Shown one piece after another: positions 24,426 through 35,143 of a stretch of DNA of 64,000 nucleotides. This DNA is from Chamaelirium japonicum. Taxonomy: Eukaryota; Streptophyta; Magnoliopsida; Liliales; Melanthiaceae. Each line of letters starts with the position of its first letter. Within the stretch, counting starts at the first letter, position 1. A program made the position numbers and the translations under genes. The notes beneath the pieces are model-generated. The model ran no database searches. It was not told the origin of the DNA and saw only the letters and a program-made list of their open reading frames with translations. The DNA lies in the NCBI GenBank assembly GCA_947650365.1, contig OX393557.1, forward strand, positions 47,647,979-47,711,978. Reading direction: 5' to 3'.

Positions 24426-26309
24426 ATGGCGAAGACGAAACATCAAGGTCAACCAGAAGGAAGTAACACTCAACAACAACCTCGTCCTGAGACTCGTTCA
24501 ATGAGTCAAAGTCTCAACTTCGGACAGCCCCTTGCTGTCCCCGAGATGGGGGTTCGTTCAGGGAGTGGCAAATCTGTCGATCGACCTATCGCCCACCCCG
24601 CGCGACAGTCGATTGGGCAAACAACACCCGCTCCTGCTGAAGACCCTCCATCGACCTACCAAATCTCTGCAGTCGACTTCCAGCTGCTTCAATTGGCAAA
24701 GCAGAATGCCACCCTCACTGCTGAGAGGGATGCTCTGAAGAAGGCAGCCTCCGAGGCTGGAATCGCTCTTCCAATCCCCTCCACAAGCGAGAGAGCCGAT
24801 CTTCCTCGACATTCCATCCACTCCGAACAACGGAGGTCAATGGGTACTACTGCCCTCGAGAGGATTCGACATGATCCAACTCCCTCTGCTACCCCCTGGA
24901 AGCAAAGTGTTTGGGATCGCCTCGAAGACGAGTCTTCCCAATCGTCTTCTGGCCGCAACTGCGACAAGAGGACACCTTCAAAACTCAACATACCAAGGAG
25001 GCACCAAATGAAAGGCGCTCCTTCAAAGAGTCGAGTTTCCCCTTCCATTCCACTTCAGCGTGGGCTTGGATCGGACCTCCGACATCGACTTCAACCGGCA
25101 AATACTACAATGCCCGAGCAAGACCTTGCGATCTTGCCTCTTGACCCACCTCTAGGTCGAGGACATGGTCGCAGGGATGGCTATTCTTCTGCCGGACCTC
25201 TACATCGAAGTCTCTTTGAGACAATATTTCCAAGGGGATGGAGAACTCCAATCCTCCCTAAATTCAACTGCATCAGAGGAGATCCTACTCTCCACATCCT
25301 TGCCTTCAAGCAAGCCTTAACGCTGCATGAAGAAGAAAACAATGTGCTCTGCCGCACCTTCGCAGGAAGTCTCGATGAACCGTCGCTCGACTGGTATCAT
25401 AATCTCCGAGCTGGGTCCATCACCCAGTTTGATGTTTTGGCTAAACTCTTTGTGCAGCATTATCAGCTCAATCTGAAGCCCGAAAAGAAGCTCGACTCTC
25501 TCTATCAGCTAAGGATGGGTGCTGACGAAACTCTCCGAAGTTTCACTAGGAGGTTTCGCAACGAGCATGCTGCCCTCTCTGGAAGACACCTGGATGATGA
25601 AGCCATCATGTTGGCTTTCCAGAACGCTCTCTGCTTCGATCTACACATCTACAACGACTTCATCCGTAATCCCCCTCCTTCTCTGGGTGCTATGTTCGAT
25701 CGAATCCAGAGAGAGATCGAGGTCGAAGACGATCAAGTCGCTCGGAAAGGACGAGAAACAAAACGAAGGCCTGCGGAGAGAGAAGCTCCCAAGTATGCTG
25801 CCAAGGCTCACAATGCTGAGGCAGCAGCTCCTCCAGCCAACAAACGATCAAAGAATGAAGGGCGTCGATCTCCAACAAAGACCACTTTCACCGAGTGGAA
25901 TATGCCGGTCGAACAGATACTCGACCGCATTCAATACGACGAATATCTTCGGAGGCCCAATCCTCTTCAGCCAAACTCCAAATTCACAGCAGACAAAACA
26001 GTCTACTGCGAATTCCATCGAAGTCACGGCTACTCTACCGACCGATGCTATCGGTTGAAGTTCCATCTTGAAGACTTACTGCGAGAGGGCCACCTTCAAG
26101 AATTCATCAACAACGGGCACGATCAACGTCGAGTAGATCGAGCAGATGAGACGACAGAAGATATCTTCTATTATCAAAATGTGTCAGGTACAAGAGTGAG
26201 CTGCTACATTTTAAGAGTTTACAAGTATCAAACAACGACAGAAAAGACGACAGAAGATCTCAAGGCTTGGCCACACTCTGCGCACGCGACTTCTCCCCCT
26301 CAGATCTAG
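24426..26309 (+). CDS. gag: Element B Gag polyprotein (627 aa, chimeric C-terminus)
   Basis: An intact frame starts with MAKTKHQGQPEG, 155 bp after the LTR, and encodes the structural protein of the retrotransposon particle. The N-terminal 270 residues are low-complexity and include TRSMSQSL and a helical stretch TYQISAVDFQLLQLAKQN. The retrotransposon gag (capsid) core is about residues 272-430, with LDEPSLDWYHNL, LNLKPEKKLDSLYQL and RRFRNEHAALS. A basic segment follows, then a Cys/His motif near 527-541 (CEFHRSHGYSTDRC), the form seen in Tat-type gags. From about residue 578 the frame runs into the 211-bp filler, so the last 50 residues are not gag. Protease is missing. The frame being intact suggests recent activity or dispensability of the C-terminus. 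Confidence 0.9.
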   Translation: MAKTKHQGQPEGSNTQQQPRPETRSMSQSLNFGQPLAVPEMGVRSGSGKSVDRPIAHPARQSIGQTTPAPAEDPPSTYQISAVDFQLLQLAKQNATLTAERDALKKAASEAGIALPIPSTSERADLPRHSIHSEQRRSMGTTALERIRHDPTPSATPWKQSVWDRLEDESSQSSSGRNCDKRTPSKLNIPRRHQMKGAPSKSRVSPSIPLQRGLGSDLRHRLQPANTTMPEQDLAILPLDPPLGRGHGRRDGYSSAGPLHRSLFETIFPRGWRTPILPKFNCIRGDPTLHILAFKQALTLHEEENNVLCRTFAGSLDEPSLDWYHNLRAGSITQFDVLAKLFVQHYQLNLKPEKKLDSLYQLRMGADETLRSFTRRFRNEHAALSGRHLDDEAIMLAFQNALCFDLHIYNDFIRNPPPSLGAMFDRIQREIEVEDDQVARKGRETKRRPAEREAPKYAAKAHNAEAAAPPANKRSKNEGRRSPTKTTFTEWNMPVEQILDRIQYDEYLRRPNPLQPNSKFTADKTVYCEFHRSHGYSTDRCYRLKFHLEDLLREGHLQEFINNGHDQRRVDRADETTEDIFYYQNVSGTRVSCYILRVYKYQTTTEKTTEDLKAWPHSAHATSPPQI

Positions 26310-26369
26310 CACGAGCTTTGCTCGCCGCTGATGCCTTAGAGGATTGGACACTAGCAACATGGACCCTGA
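26159..26369 (+). repeat. 211-bp filler copied from 27433-27643, at the site of the pol deletion
   Basis: It matches 27433-27643 in the same orientation with about five substitutions. On the left it joins gag at AGATATC; on the right it joins integrase at CCCTGA, which both the source and the integrase reading frame share (microhomology). The source is the 3' end of the antisense gene's last exon plus its downstream flank. Confidence 0.9.
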
Positions 26370-26370
26370 A

Positions 26371-26835
26371 GTTCTTTGGGGGTATCGCACAACTCCGAGA
26401 AGATCAACAGGGTTCTCACCTTTCCGTATGACATATGGATCGGAAGCAGTACTCCCAACAGAAAACATATCAAGTACTCTGAAGACTAGAGCAGTTGAAG
26501 AAGGGATCAATGAAGAACTTCGGATCAATGACCTAGACTTCTCCGAAGAATTACGACATCAAGCATCACTTCATGTGGCCAAGTACCAACAAAAAATCAA
26601 AAGAGCCTACGATGAGAAAGTCTATAAGAGACAGTTCCCAGTGGGCAGTCTAGTTCTCAGAGCAGTTTTCTACAACACCAAAGAGCACAGCAGTGGGAAG
26701 CTTGCTCCCAACTGGGAAGGCCCATACATTGTTGAATCAGTAGGAGGCAAATGTTCATACAGACTGATCACACCAGAAGGAGACAGATTGCCTCGAGCTT
26801 GGAATTCTAAACATCTCAAGTTGTTCTATCCATGA
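26371..26835 (+). pseudogene. Element B integrase C-terminal remnant
   Basis: The frame begins mid-domain with EVLWGYRTTPRRSTG and continues through FRMTYGSEAVLP, then VGSLVLRAVF, then KLAPNWEGPYIVESV (GPY/F-type module), and ends at NSKHLKLFYP with a stop at 26835. This is the end of a Ty3/gypsy integrase. The zinc-binding domain and the catalytic DDE core are deleted, so it cannot be active; any start codon used here would be fortuitous. Confidence 0.88.
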
Positions 26836-26928
26836 TGTAAATTCTATAATGAATAAAGATCTTTCGTTCAAGCGTTCAAATGTGCAAGTGTTCAACTTTT
26901 CAATTCAAGTTCTGAAGCAGTTTCAAGT

Positions 26929-27350
26929 TATCCATATTCAAATTACCAAGTCTTTTAACAAGTTTGGGTGTTAGAGTTGCGACTCAACCCCTTACTAGCA
27001 AATGTTAAAAACTGACCATATTCAAGTTACCAGGTCTTTTAACAAGTTTGGGTGTTAGAGTTGCGACTCAACCCCTTACTAGCAAATGTTAAAAACTGAC
27101 CATATTCAAGTTACCAAGTCTTTTTAACAAGTTTGGGTGTTAGAGTTGCGACTCAACCCCTTACTGGCAAATGTTAAACTGACTTTCAAATTTCAATATT
27201 AAATTTCAATCAATTTCGATATCGTTTAACATGTTTGGGTACTTGAGTTGCGACTCAACCCCTCACATACAAGTGTTACACGAATTCCAATTCAATATTC
27301 AAGTTTCAAGTTTGGGTAATCGAGTTGCGACTCGACCCCTAACATTCAAA
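26929..27350 (+). repeat. 84-bp tandem repeat with GAGTTGCGACTC palindrome
   Basis: Three near-identical units start near 26929, 27015 and 27099. Two decayed ones are near 27225 and 27308. Each contains AGAGTTGCGACTCAACCCC, with the self-complementary core GAGTTGCGACTC. It lies between the integrase remnant and the antisense gene. Confidence 0.88.
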
Positions 27351-27432
27351 AGATTGCATCTATTCTAATGCTATCCAGAACATGACATTCAAAGACATTC
27401 AACTCAAGAAATCCAATTTTCAAACACCAAAG

Positions 27433-27643
27433 AGATATCTTCTATTATCAAAATGTGCCAGGTACAAGAGTGAGCTGCTACATTTCAAGAGTTTACAAGT
27501 ATCAAACAACGACAGAAAAGACAACAGAAGATCTCAAGGCTTGGCCACACTCTGCGCACGCGACTTCTCCCCCTCAGATCCAGCACGAGCTTTGCTCGCC
27601 GCTGATGCCTTAGAGGATTGGACACTGGCAACATGGACCCTGA
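27433..27643 (+). repeat. source copy of the 211-bp filler
   Basis: The partner of 26159-26369. It spans the stop codon region of the antisense gene, so it appears to be the parent copy. Confidence 0.88.
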
Positions 27644-30310
27644 GTGCTTCTGCTGCCTTCTCAGTTGTTTCCCTGTAGCTCTGACACTCACTCCGCATAT
27701 GCTCCAGCTCCTTCTTATGAGTCTCTGCTGAAGCAGCAAGTTGAGCCTCCAGCTCCTTTATTCGAGCCGCACGATCGAAGCCCAAGTTCTCGATCCTAAA
27801 AAATCGTTTCTTCAAATCTTCAAGCTCGTGACCCCGGGCCTCGTATCCATTCTGCCAGCCCTTGCTCTCCAACTTTTCCTTGCGAAGGGCCTCGGTCTTG
27901 GCCTTCAATGCCTCCTTCTTTGAGGATAGAGCCTCCCTCAGCTTATCCCTCTCCTCGCTTACGACCTCCAGTGCGGCAGCTAAGCGGGATACTTCAGCTG
28001 AAGCTTCTTTTGCTCCCGCCTTCATGGAGAGCTTGGTTGCGACATTCAAAACTGCTGAGTTCTGCACAAGAACTAAAGAGTTAGAATTATTCTGAAGATA
28101 CAACTCAGATGATCGGTCGAGCAGATGCACTTACCACCAGTTCGAGCCTGTCGAAAGCTTCATCCAGAGTAGCCCCTGGAAGATTGCAGAGTTTTCGGAT
28201 CACAGCTGTGGGGTGGTTGATGTCAACATCACCCAAACTCTTCATCTTCGGGGTCGAGCCAACAGGCGCACCTGCAATCAACACGAGAGGTCAAAGTGTT
28301 AGATTATTTCCAATCTTCAGAGGCAAGACAATCAAGGCCAGTTAGCACAATTACCTGAGGCTTCAACCCTTGGCTCCTTACCCTTCCGGCGATCGGAGCC
28401 TCCCTGAGGAGTCGACTTCTCCTGAATAGGGGCCGGCGCTGGCTGAGGTTGAGTAGCTCCATCGCCCACGCGACTTTCCCTCTCCAAATGGATAGGGGAG
28501 GGAGCATCCCGGGGAGGTGAGACTCTTTCTTCCTCCTGTGGCCGGCCTGGCTGGGTGAGTCCCGCCACCATGGCAGCCACCTCCTCAGCCAGAGACCGAG
28601 AGGGGGGTGGGGGTTGCTCAACCTCGATACCCCCGCTCGTTGTCGCTCCTTCGAGACGGGGTACTTCATGTGGAATTTGATCGAGGGGTGTGGGGTTGCT
28701 TCCAACCCCACCACTCCTCGACAATTTTATTTTGAAGCGCAGCGGCTTCTTCAATTCATCAAACTTGTAGGTGGGAACCACCTTTTGGCCATCACCTTCT
28801 ATATCAATGACTTCTTCCATTTGACGGGCTTTAGCCTCATCAATGGGAATAGGAAGTGAATCTTCCTCTCTTGCATCACCAGTGGGGGTGGGAGGAATTT
28901 CTTCCTCACCACCCCCATTCCCATAATCTCCACCCGAGGGTGTGGGAGAGAAATCATTCTCGCCGTCCCCATCCTCGTCCTCGTCGTTGCCACTGTTGTC
29001 ATGGCTGACATCCTCAGTCTCTTCATCTTCCTCGTCGCTCCCCTTCTTTTCTTTCTCTTCTTCATCTTGATCTTTCTTTCCTTCATCTTCGTTTTTCTTT
29101 CCTTGATCTTCATTTTCCTTTTGCTTGATAAGAGTTTTTCTTTTCTTCTTCGCTGGGCCTCGTTGTATCACCAGCTTCTCATCCACAGTAGGTAATCGGC
29201 GCCTTGCAGTATAAATTTTCTTCTCGGCCCGAATCTTCCGGATAATCTTACCCGAATGAGGATCCTCCTCATAGTCAGAGTATAGAACTTCGTTATCCTC
29301 ATATCTGTCTCGCGATCGGTGGAGGAGATTGGCCTTGCCATATCTCACGGGGCAGTTGGAGAACTGTTTCCACGACCTGGTTCCGAGGTCAACTCAAGAA
29401 ATAAGTTGTCGATAGCTCCAGCCCTCTCGGAGGACCAGGCGAAGATGCCTCCCTCGCAATACATCCTCACTGCGTCGTGCACTTCGTTTCGGGGGGTATC
29501 AGGCACTGAGATGGGTGTCCATGCACCAGTAACAGAGATGAGCCAATCTGTGTATAATTTGTCCGAAGGAACTGTGTCGGTTAGCGGGCGCAGCGGAGAT
29601 ACACCGGTCAAGTTGTAGAACGGACTGTCCCTCCTGTAAGCCCATCGATAGTGGAAGAAAAAATATCCAAGCTCGATCCGAGCAACTTCACCTTCTGGAA
29701 TGCTAGAGTAGCATGCCTTCAAGTCCTCCTGAAAATCTGATTCTACGCGGCAGAAAGCGTAGATAATTCTCCAAGCATTCCCAGTGACCTGCCCCGGGCA
29801 AAGGCCAGAAGTGTTCAATAACCTTGCCGCGAAGGGTGGCAAAGGTAGACGCAGACCGCAGTTGAGTTGGCCGATGGTCACAATGGTTCCCATGACCTTT
29901 TCATTACTAGCAAAACTGGTGAAGACGGTCTTCTTGTCGATGCCGAATGCAGTCTGGATACTGGGGAACGAAGGCTGCACCTTTCCTTCGGTGAAGTAAG
30001 AGAGAAGTGTTTGCCACTTCTTTCTCTTTGCATCTGTGAATTCCCCACCGGTATTGTACACGTACTCAGTTTCCTCTGTCAGAGACATGAGCGGGCCTAG
30101 AACAAACTTTACCTTAGGGATGTACTCTGGCCTTGATGGCGCTGAAGCAAACCCTACTCCTTGGTGTCTTTTGCCCAGCTGTCCGAGTTCGGCAAGCACG
30201 GCCTTGCCCTTGCCACGACCCTTCGGAGGGGATGGAACCTCAACAATCTCCTTCCTTTTCCTCTTCGAAGGGACCCCGCCTGACTTCTTCGAACTTCCAG
30301 AAGACGCCAT
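27534..30310 (-). CDS. Element B antisense gene (aORF): Transposase_28-like domain, acidic linker, coiled coil; one apparent frameshift
   Basis: Encoded opposite to gag. Proposed exons are 30310-28355, 28271-28135 and 28061-27534, with donors CAG|GTAATT and GTG|GTAAGT and acceptors TTGCAG and TGTGCAG, phases consistent; about 870 residues. The start is MASSGSSKK, then a basic KRKRK cluster. The next region resembles the 'putative gypsy-type transposon' family, with RLPLPPFAARLLN and NAWRIIYAF. Then come a long Glu/Asp/Lys tract and a Pro-rich region. The last exon is a Lys/Glu/Ala coiled coil (EVSRLAAALEVVSEERDKL). A one-base frame change is needed between about 29345 and 29393, an inactivating mutation or sequencing error. 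Antisense ORFs downstream of pol are known in Tat-clade elements; their function is not established. Confidence 0.75.
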
Positions 30311-30754
30311 CTGATCGATCGAGCAAAAGCAGAAATCAAGAGCAAAAGAGTCTGGACTTCGAAAAATTTTGGAAGCGTGAGGCAAAAATGACAGCCAGTG
30401 AAACTTATATACCCAGGGTAAACCAGGTACGCAAATCGAGAAGACACGTGTCTTCACCATATCAAATCGCGTGTTTTTGTAGGAACACGTGGCATCCATC
30501 CGTAGCAAGCGCAAAATCAGGCGAACCGTCGGACCACACGAAACGTCGGACCACCGGTCCACGTGAACCAACGGTCCAAGCGAGCCACCGGTCTGAGTAA
30601 ACCGGACTGCCGGTTAAAAGCCTCATTCAAGCTAACCAAAGACTCAAAACAGGAAGGATCAAGCTCCATCGATGTTCAAATCTCTACCAGAAGATCAGAA
30701 CAGAATAGCTGTAAAACCCTCTCTGAGGGCAGGTTCAAAACTTTCAACTAATCT

Positions 30755-32390
30755 GTCGAATTTCTACTAGATCTGGCAAAAAACCAAGGTTTTTTGCCGA
30801 TCACTCGAACCTTGACCGGATAATTTTTGACCGATCGGTCAAACTTGACCGATCGGCTAAAATCATTCGATCGGTCAAATTTCTACTGGATCTGGCAAAA
30901 AACCAAGGTTTTTTGCCGATCACTTGATCCTTGACCGGATAATTTTTTACCGATCGGTCAAACTTGACCGATCGGCTAAAATCATTCGATCGGTCAAATT
31001 TCTACTGGATCTGGCAAAAAACCAAGGTTTTTTGCCGATCACTTGATCCTTGACCGGATAATTTTTTACCGATCGGTCAAACTTGACCGATCGGCTAAAA
31101 TCATTCGATCGGTCGAATTTCTACTGGATCTGGCAAAAAACCAAGGTTTTTTGCCGATCACTTGATCCTTGACCGGATAATTTTTTACCGATCGGTTAAA
31201 CTTGACCGATCGGCTAAAATCATTCGATCGGTCAAATTTCTACTAGATCTGGCAAAAAATCAAGGTTTTTTGCCGATCACTCGAACCTTGACCGGATAAT
31301 TTTTGACCGATCGGTCAAACTTGACCGATCGGCTAAAATCATTCGATCGGTCAAATTTCTACTAGATCTGACAAAAAACCAAGGTTTTTTGCCGATCACT
31401 CGAACCTTGACCGGATAATTTTTGACCGATCGGTCAAACTTGACCGATCGGCTAAAATCATTCGATCGGTCAAATCTCTACTAGATCTGGCAAAAAACCA
31501 AGGTTTTTTTGCCGATCACTCGAACCTTGACCGGATAATTTTTGACCGATCGGTCAAACTTGACCGATCGGCTAAAATCATTCGATCGGTCAAATTTCTA
31601 CTGGATCTGGCAAAAAACCAAGGTTTTTTGCCGATCACTTGATCCTTGACCGGATAATTTTTTACCGATCGGTCAAACTTGACCGATCGGCTAAAATCAT
31701 TCGATCGGTCGAATTTCTACTGGATCTGGCAAAAAACCAAGGTTTTTTGCCGATCACTCGAACCTTGACCGGATAATTTTTGACCGATCGGTCAAACTTG
31801 ACCGATCGGTCAAATTTCTACTAGATCTGACAAAAAACCAAGGTTTTTTGCCGATCACTCGAACCTTGACCGAATAATTTTTGACCGATCAGTCAAACTT
31901 GACCGATCGGCTAAAATCATTCGATCGGTCAAATCTCTACTAGATCTGACAAAAAACAAGGTTTTTTGCCGATCACTCGAACCTTGACCGGATAATTTTT
32001 GACCGATCGGTCAAACTTGACCGATCGGCTAAAATCATTCGATCGGTCAAATTTCCTACTGGATCGGTCAAAAAACCATGTTTTTTGACCGATCACCTTA
32101 TTCTTGACCGGTTGAATTTTAACCGATCAGTCAAAATTTGACCGATCGGTCAAATTTGACCGATCGATCAAAAATTTAACCGATCAATCAAAATCAACCG
32201 ATCGGTCAAATTTCCTACTGGATCGGTCAAAAAACCATGTTTTTTGACCGATCACCCTATTCTTGACCGGTTGAATTTTAACCGATCGGTCAAAATTTGA
32301 CCGATCGGTCAAAATCGACCGATCGGTCAAAATTTGACCGATCGGTCAAAATTGACCGATCAGTCAAAATTGACCGGTCAGTCCTTTTTT
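30755..32390. repeat. Element B palindromic tandem array (~119-bp units)
   Basis: About eleven units of roughly 119 bp run from 30755 to 32055, followed by two longer variant units to 32390. Each unit has TTGACCGATCGGTCAA-type palindromes (core CCGATCGG) and a CAAAAAACCAAGGTTTTTTG inverted repeat. One unit near 31800 is shortened. The array lies between the start of the antisense gene and the polypurine tract, so it would sit in the 3' untranslated part of the element and upstream of the antisense gene. Confidence 0.93.
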
Positions 32391-32483
32391 ATGCTAACAC
32401 TTGACAAACTTCTTCGTGCCTTTTGCGACAGGGGGTTGCTATTTTTTGCACCAAATCCAAGCCAGCCAGAACGAACTCTAGTT

Positions 32484-32500
32484 AACTTGGAGGGGGTAAC
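32484..32500 (+). other. Element B polypurine tract
   Basis: TTGGAGGGGGTAAC abuts the 3' LTR. The same tract form precedes the 3' LTRs of A and D. Confidence 0.8.
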
Positions 32501-33252
32501 TGTGGGTGCAAATTTTGGCAGAAGTTTACCAACTACCACGGGACCCACCAGCCCTGCCTGGTGGGCCCACGAAGACTACCACGGGACCCACCGGCCCTGC
32601 CTGGTGGTCCCACGAAGACTACCACGGGACCCACCAGCCCTGCCTGGTGGGCCCACGAAGACTACCACGGGACCCACCGGCCCTGCCTGGTGGGCCCACG
32701 AAGACTACCACGGGACTCACCGATCCTGCCGGGTGGGCCCACGAGGACCACCGCGAGATCCACCGGCCCTGCCCAGTAGGCCCACGAGCCTGTAGAATCC
32801 CCCAGATACAACAGCAGAAACCGCTATTTACCCCGGAATTCCTCCCAGAGAAGCCTATAAATAGCAGAGCCTTCGAATGTAAATGGATCGAACTCTCAGT
32901 TCTAAAACCAGAGCTCTGAGATTTCCAACTTCCCATCTACCATCTCTCTTTGATCTTCTTCTCTCCTTCAAAGAGATCATAGTGTTTCTAGTGATACTCG
33001 GCCTGTCGAGATCACTTCGACATAAGTGTTAGTGAATTCAGGTTGCTCCCTATAGCACGGAGATGTAGGCTTCGGCTGAACTCCGAGATCACCTCTCTTG
33101 TCTACTCTCTGATTGCATATCTCTTTCTATTGACATATCAAAAGGCTTCAACTTCAATCAACAGATCGACCAACGATCTTCGACGTCAACTTCAATTTCA
33201 ATTGACTGGTGCTGCGAAAGTCTTCGGGTCGGCACGAAGATTTTCCCCCACA
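32501..33252 (+). repeat. Element B 3' LTR (752 bp, intact)
   Basis: Uninterrupted reference copy: TGTGGGTGCA start, six ~43-bp units (32540-32785), GGAATTCC at the site where C entered the other LTR, TATAAATAGCAG near 32857, U5 motif near 33059, CCCCCACA end. Confidence 0.93.
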
Positions 33253-33257
33253 CACCA

Positions 33258-35090
33258 CTGCAAGCTCGAAGGTACAAGCACCGTGTCCTTTTGCTGGTTT
33301 CACCGCACAGGGTCTCCCCAATATCAACCAGCGTCTAAAAGCACCTACTACGTACCCTGCAACCGGTTTGGTCGGTAAGAGCTTTGCCACGGCCAATCAA
33401 AGACAAGACTAGTTTGATCGCATAGAGTCTCCCTACGATCAGTTAGCAAACGCAATGGTACAAGCTCCATGTCCCTTCGCTGGTTTGAGACCACGAACAA
33501 CTAGCATCTAAAGGCACCTGCTACGTACCCCGCAACCGGTTGGGTCGGTAAGAGCTTTGCCTCGACCAACCGAAGACAAGACTAGTTTGATCTCACAAGG
33601 TCTCCCCATAATCAGCTAGGAAACACAAAGGTACGAGCTCTGTGCCCCTTCGTTGGTTTGATTGCACAAGGTCTCCCCAAAATCAACCAGTGTCTAACGG
33701 TACCTGCTGTACCCCGCAACCGGTTAAGTCAGTGTGTGGTCGGCCACTGGCAGCACACCTTGACCAATCGGGTATGGTGTGGTCGGCCAGCGTGATCGAC
33801 CGGCCAGCCAACCAGCTGGGCACTACGGGATACCGACAGAGCGCCGACCGACCAGGCTGACCGATGCACTCAGCACCGGTGCGCTGCTATTGGCCGTGCG
33901 ACACACGCACCAGGCCGACCCTTGGCATGGGATCAGCAGGCGCAACGGTCAACCTCGGACAGCAGATCGACAGACACACACGACCGGCCCTTGGTAGGGG
34001 TTGACGGGCGTGATGATCGGCCCCGGATAGCGGGTCGGTAGACAAGCATCCGACCGGCCCTTAATTAGCAGTGGTCGACGGACGCGAAGGTCGGCCCCGG
34101 ACACCGGCTAAGCAGGCACGCATCTGGCCGGACTTTGGCAAGGGGTCGGCAGGTGCAACGGTCGGCCTCGGACAGTGGGTCGACAGATATACACCTGGCC
34201 GACCCTTCGTAGGGGGTCGGTGGGCGCGACGATCGACCCCGGACAGCGGGTTGATAGACACGTACCCAGTTGACCCCAGTCAACGGGTCGATAGACACGC
34301 ATACGGTCGGCTCTTGGCAGGGGGTTGACAGGGATGGTGATCGGCCTCGGACAATGAGTCAGCGGACACGCACCTGCTGGCCCTTGGCAGGGGGTCAGTG
34401 GACGCGACGGTCGGCCCCAAACAGCGGGTCGTGGGCGGGCGCAACAGTTGATCCTGGACAGCGGGTCGACAGATATGCCCCGGCCCTTGGCAGGGGGTCG
34501 GCGGTCACAACGGTCGGCCCTGGACAACGGGTTGGAAGACACACCCCGGCCCTTGGTAGGGGGTCGTCAATTGCAATGGCCAGCAGATACGCCCAGGCCC
34601 TTGGCAAAGGGTCGGCGGTCGCAACGATCGACCCCAAACAGCGGGGCGGCAGACACACCCTCAGCCCTTGGCATAAGGTCTGCAGGTGCGACGGTCGGCC
34701 CTAGACAGCGAGTCGGCAGACATATACCTGATCGGTCCTTTGCAGGGGGTCAGCGGACATAACGGTCGACCCCGGATAGTGGGTTGGTGGACACATACCT
34801 GGCCAGCCCTTGGCAAGGGGTCGGCGGATACGACGGTCATCCCCAGACAGTGGGTCAACGGACATGCACCCGGCCAACCCTTGGCAAGGGGTCGACGGTG
34901 CAGCGATCAACCCCGGACAGCGGGTGCCGACATGCACTCGGTCGAGACTTGTCAGGGGGTCAACGGGGGCGACGGTCAGCCCCAGATAGTGGGTCAGCAA
35001 ACACACACCTGAACGACCCTTTGCAGGGGTTTGATAGACGCGACGGTCATCCCCGGACAGTGAGTCGGTGGACACACAATCAGTTTTGCA
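33258..35090 (+). repeat. Element A 3' region: two kinds of tandem repeat
   Basis: 33258-33730 has several copies of a segment around GGTCTCCCCA, CCCGCAACCGGTT and GTCGGTAAGAGCTTTGCC. 33735-35090 is an array of about twenty degenerate 65-68-bp units built on GGCCCTTGGCAGGGGGTCGG, a CGGTCGGCCCCGGACAGCGG core and GACACACACC. Frames stay open across the array on both strands because the unit lacks stops; none is taken as a gene. Confidence 0.85.
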
Positions 35091-35127
35091 CCATAGAGTC
35101 CCAGCCAGTTAGGTTAGAACTTTCCTA

Positions 35128-35143
35128 GCTGGGAGGGGATAAC
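35128..35143 (+). other. Element A polypurine tract
   Basis: CTGGGAGGGGATAAC lies directly before the 3' LTR, as in element B. Confidence 0.7.

Larger units (their letters stand above)
13469..33252 (+). mobile_element. Element B: young non-autonomous Tat-like LTR retrotransposon with antisense gene
   Basis: It is flanked by the 5-bp duplication CACCA (13464-13468 and 33253-33257). The 3' LTR is 32501-33252 (752 bp). The 5' LTR is 13469-13809 plus 23860-24270 (also 752 bp once element C and one copy of its target duplication are removed). I count about five differences between LTRs. Order inside: primer-binding site, intact gag, a 211-bp filler, integrase C-terminus, tandem repeats, antisense gene, palindromic array, polypurine tract. 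Protease, RT, RNase H and most of integrase are absent. The Tat-like label rests on the gag type, the primer-binding site and the antisense ORF position. Confidence 0.9.

Noticed and set aside
26211..26528. Minus-strand frame in the filler as a gene
   Set aside because: It is the duplicated C-terminal end of the antisense gene joined to reverse-complemented integrase sequence.
30755..32390. CRISPR array
   Set aside because: The repeats are contiguous ~119-bp units without unique spacers, in a plant retrotransposon, with no cas genes.
34061..35128. Open frames on both strands over 34.0-35.1 kb
   Set aside because: They follow the 65-68-bp tandem array; periodic sequence without stops, with no protein-like features.
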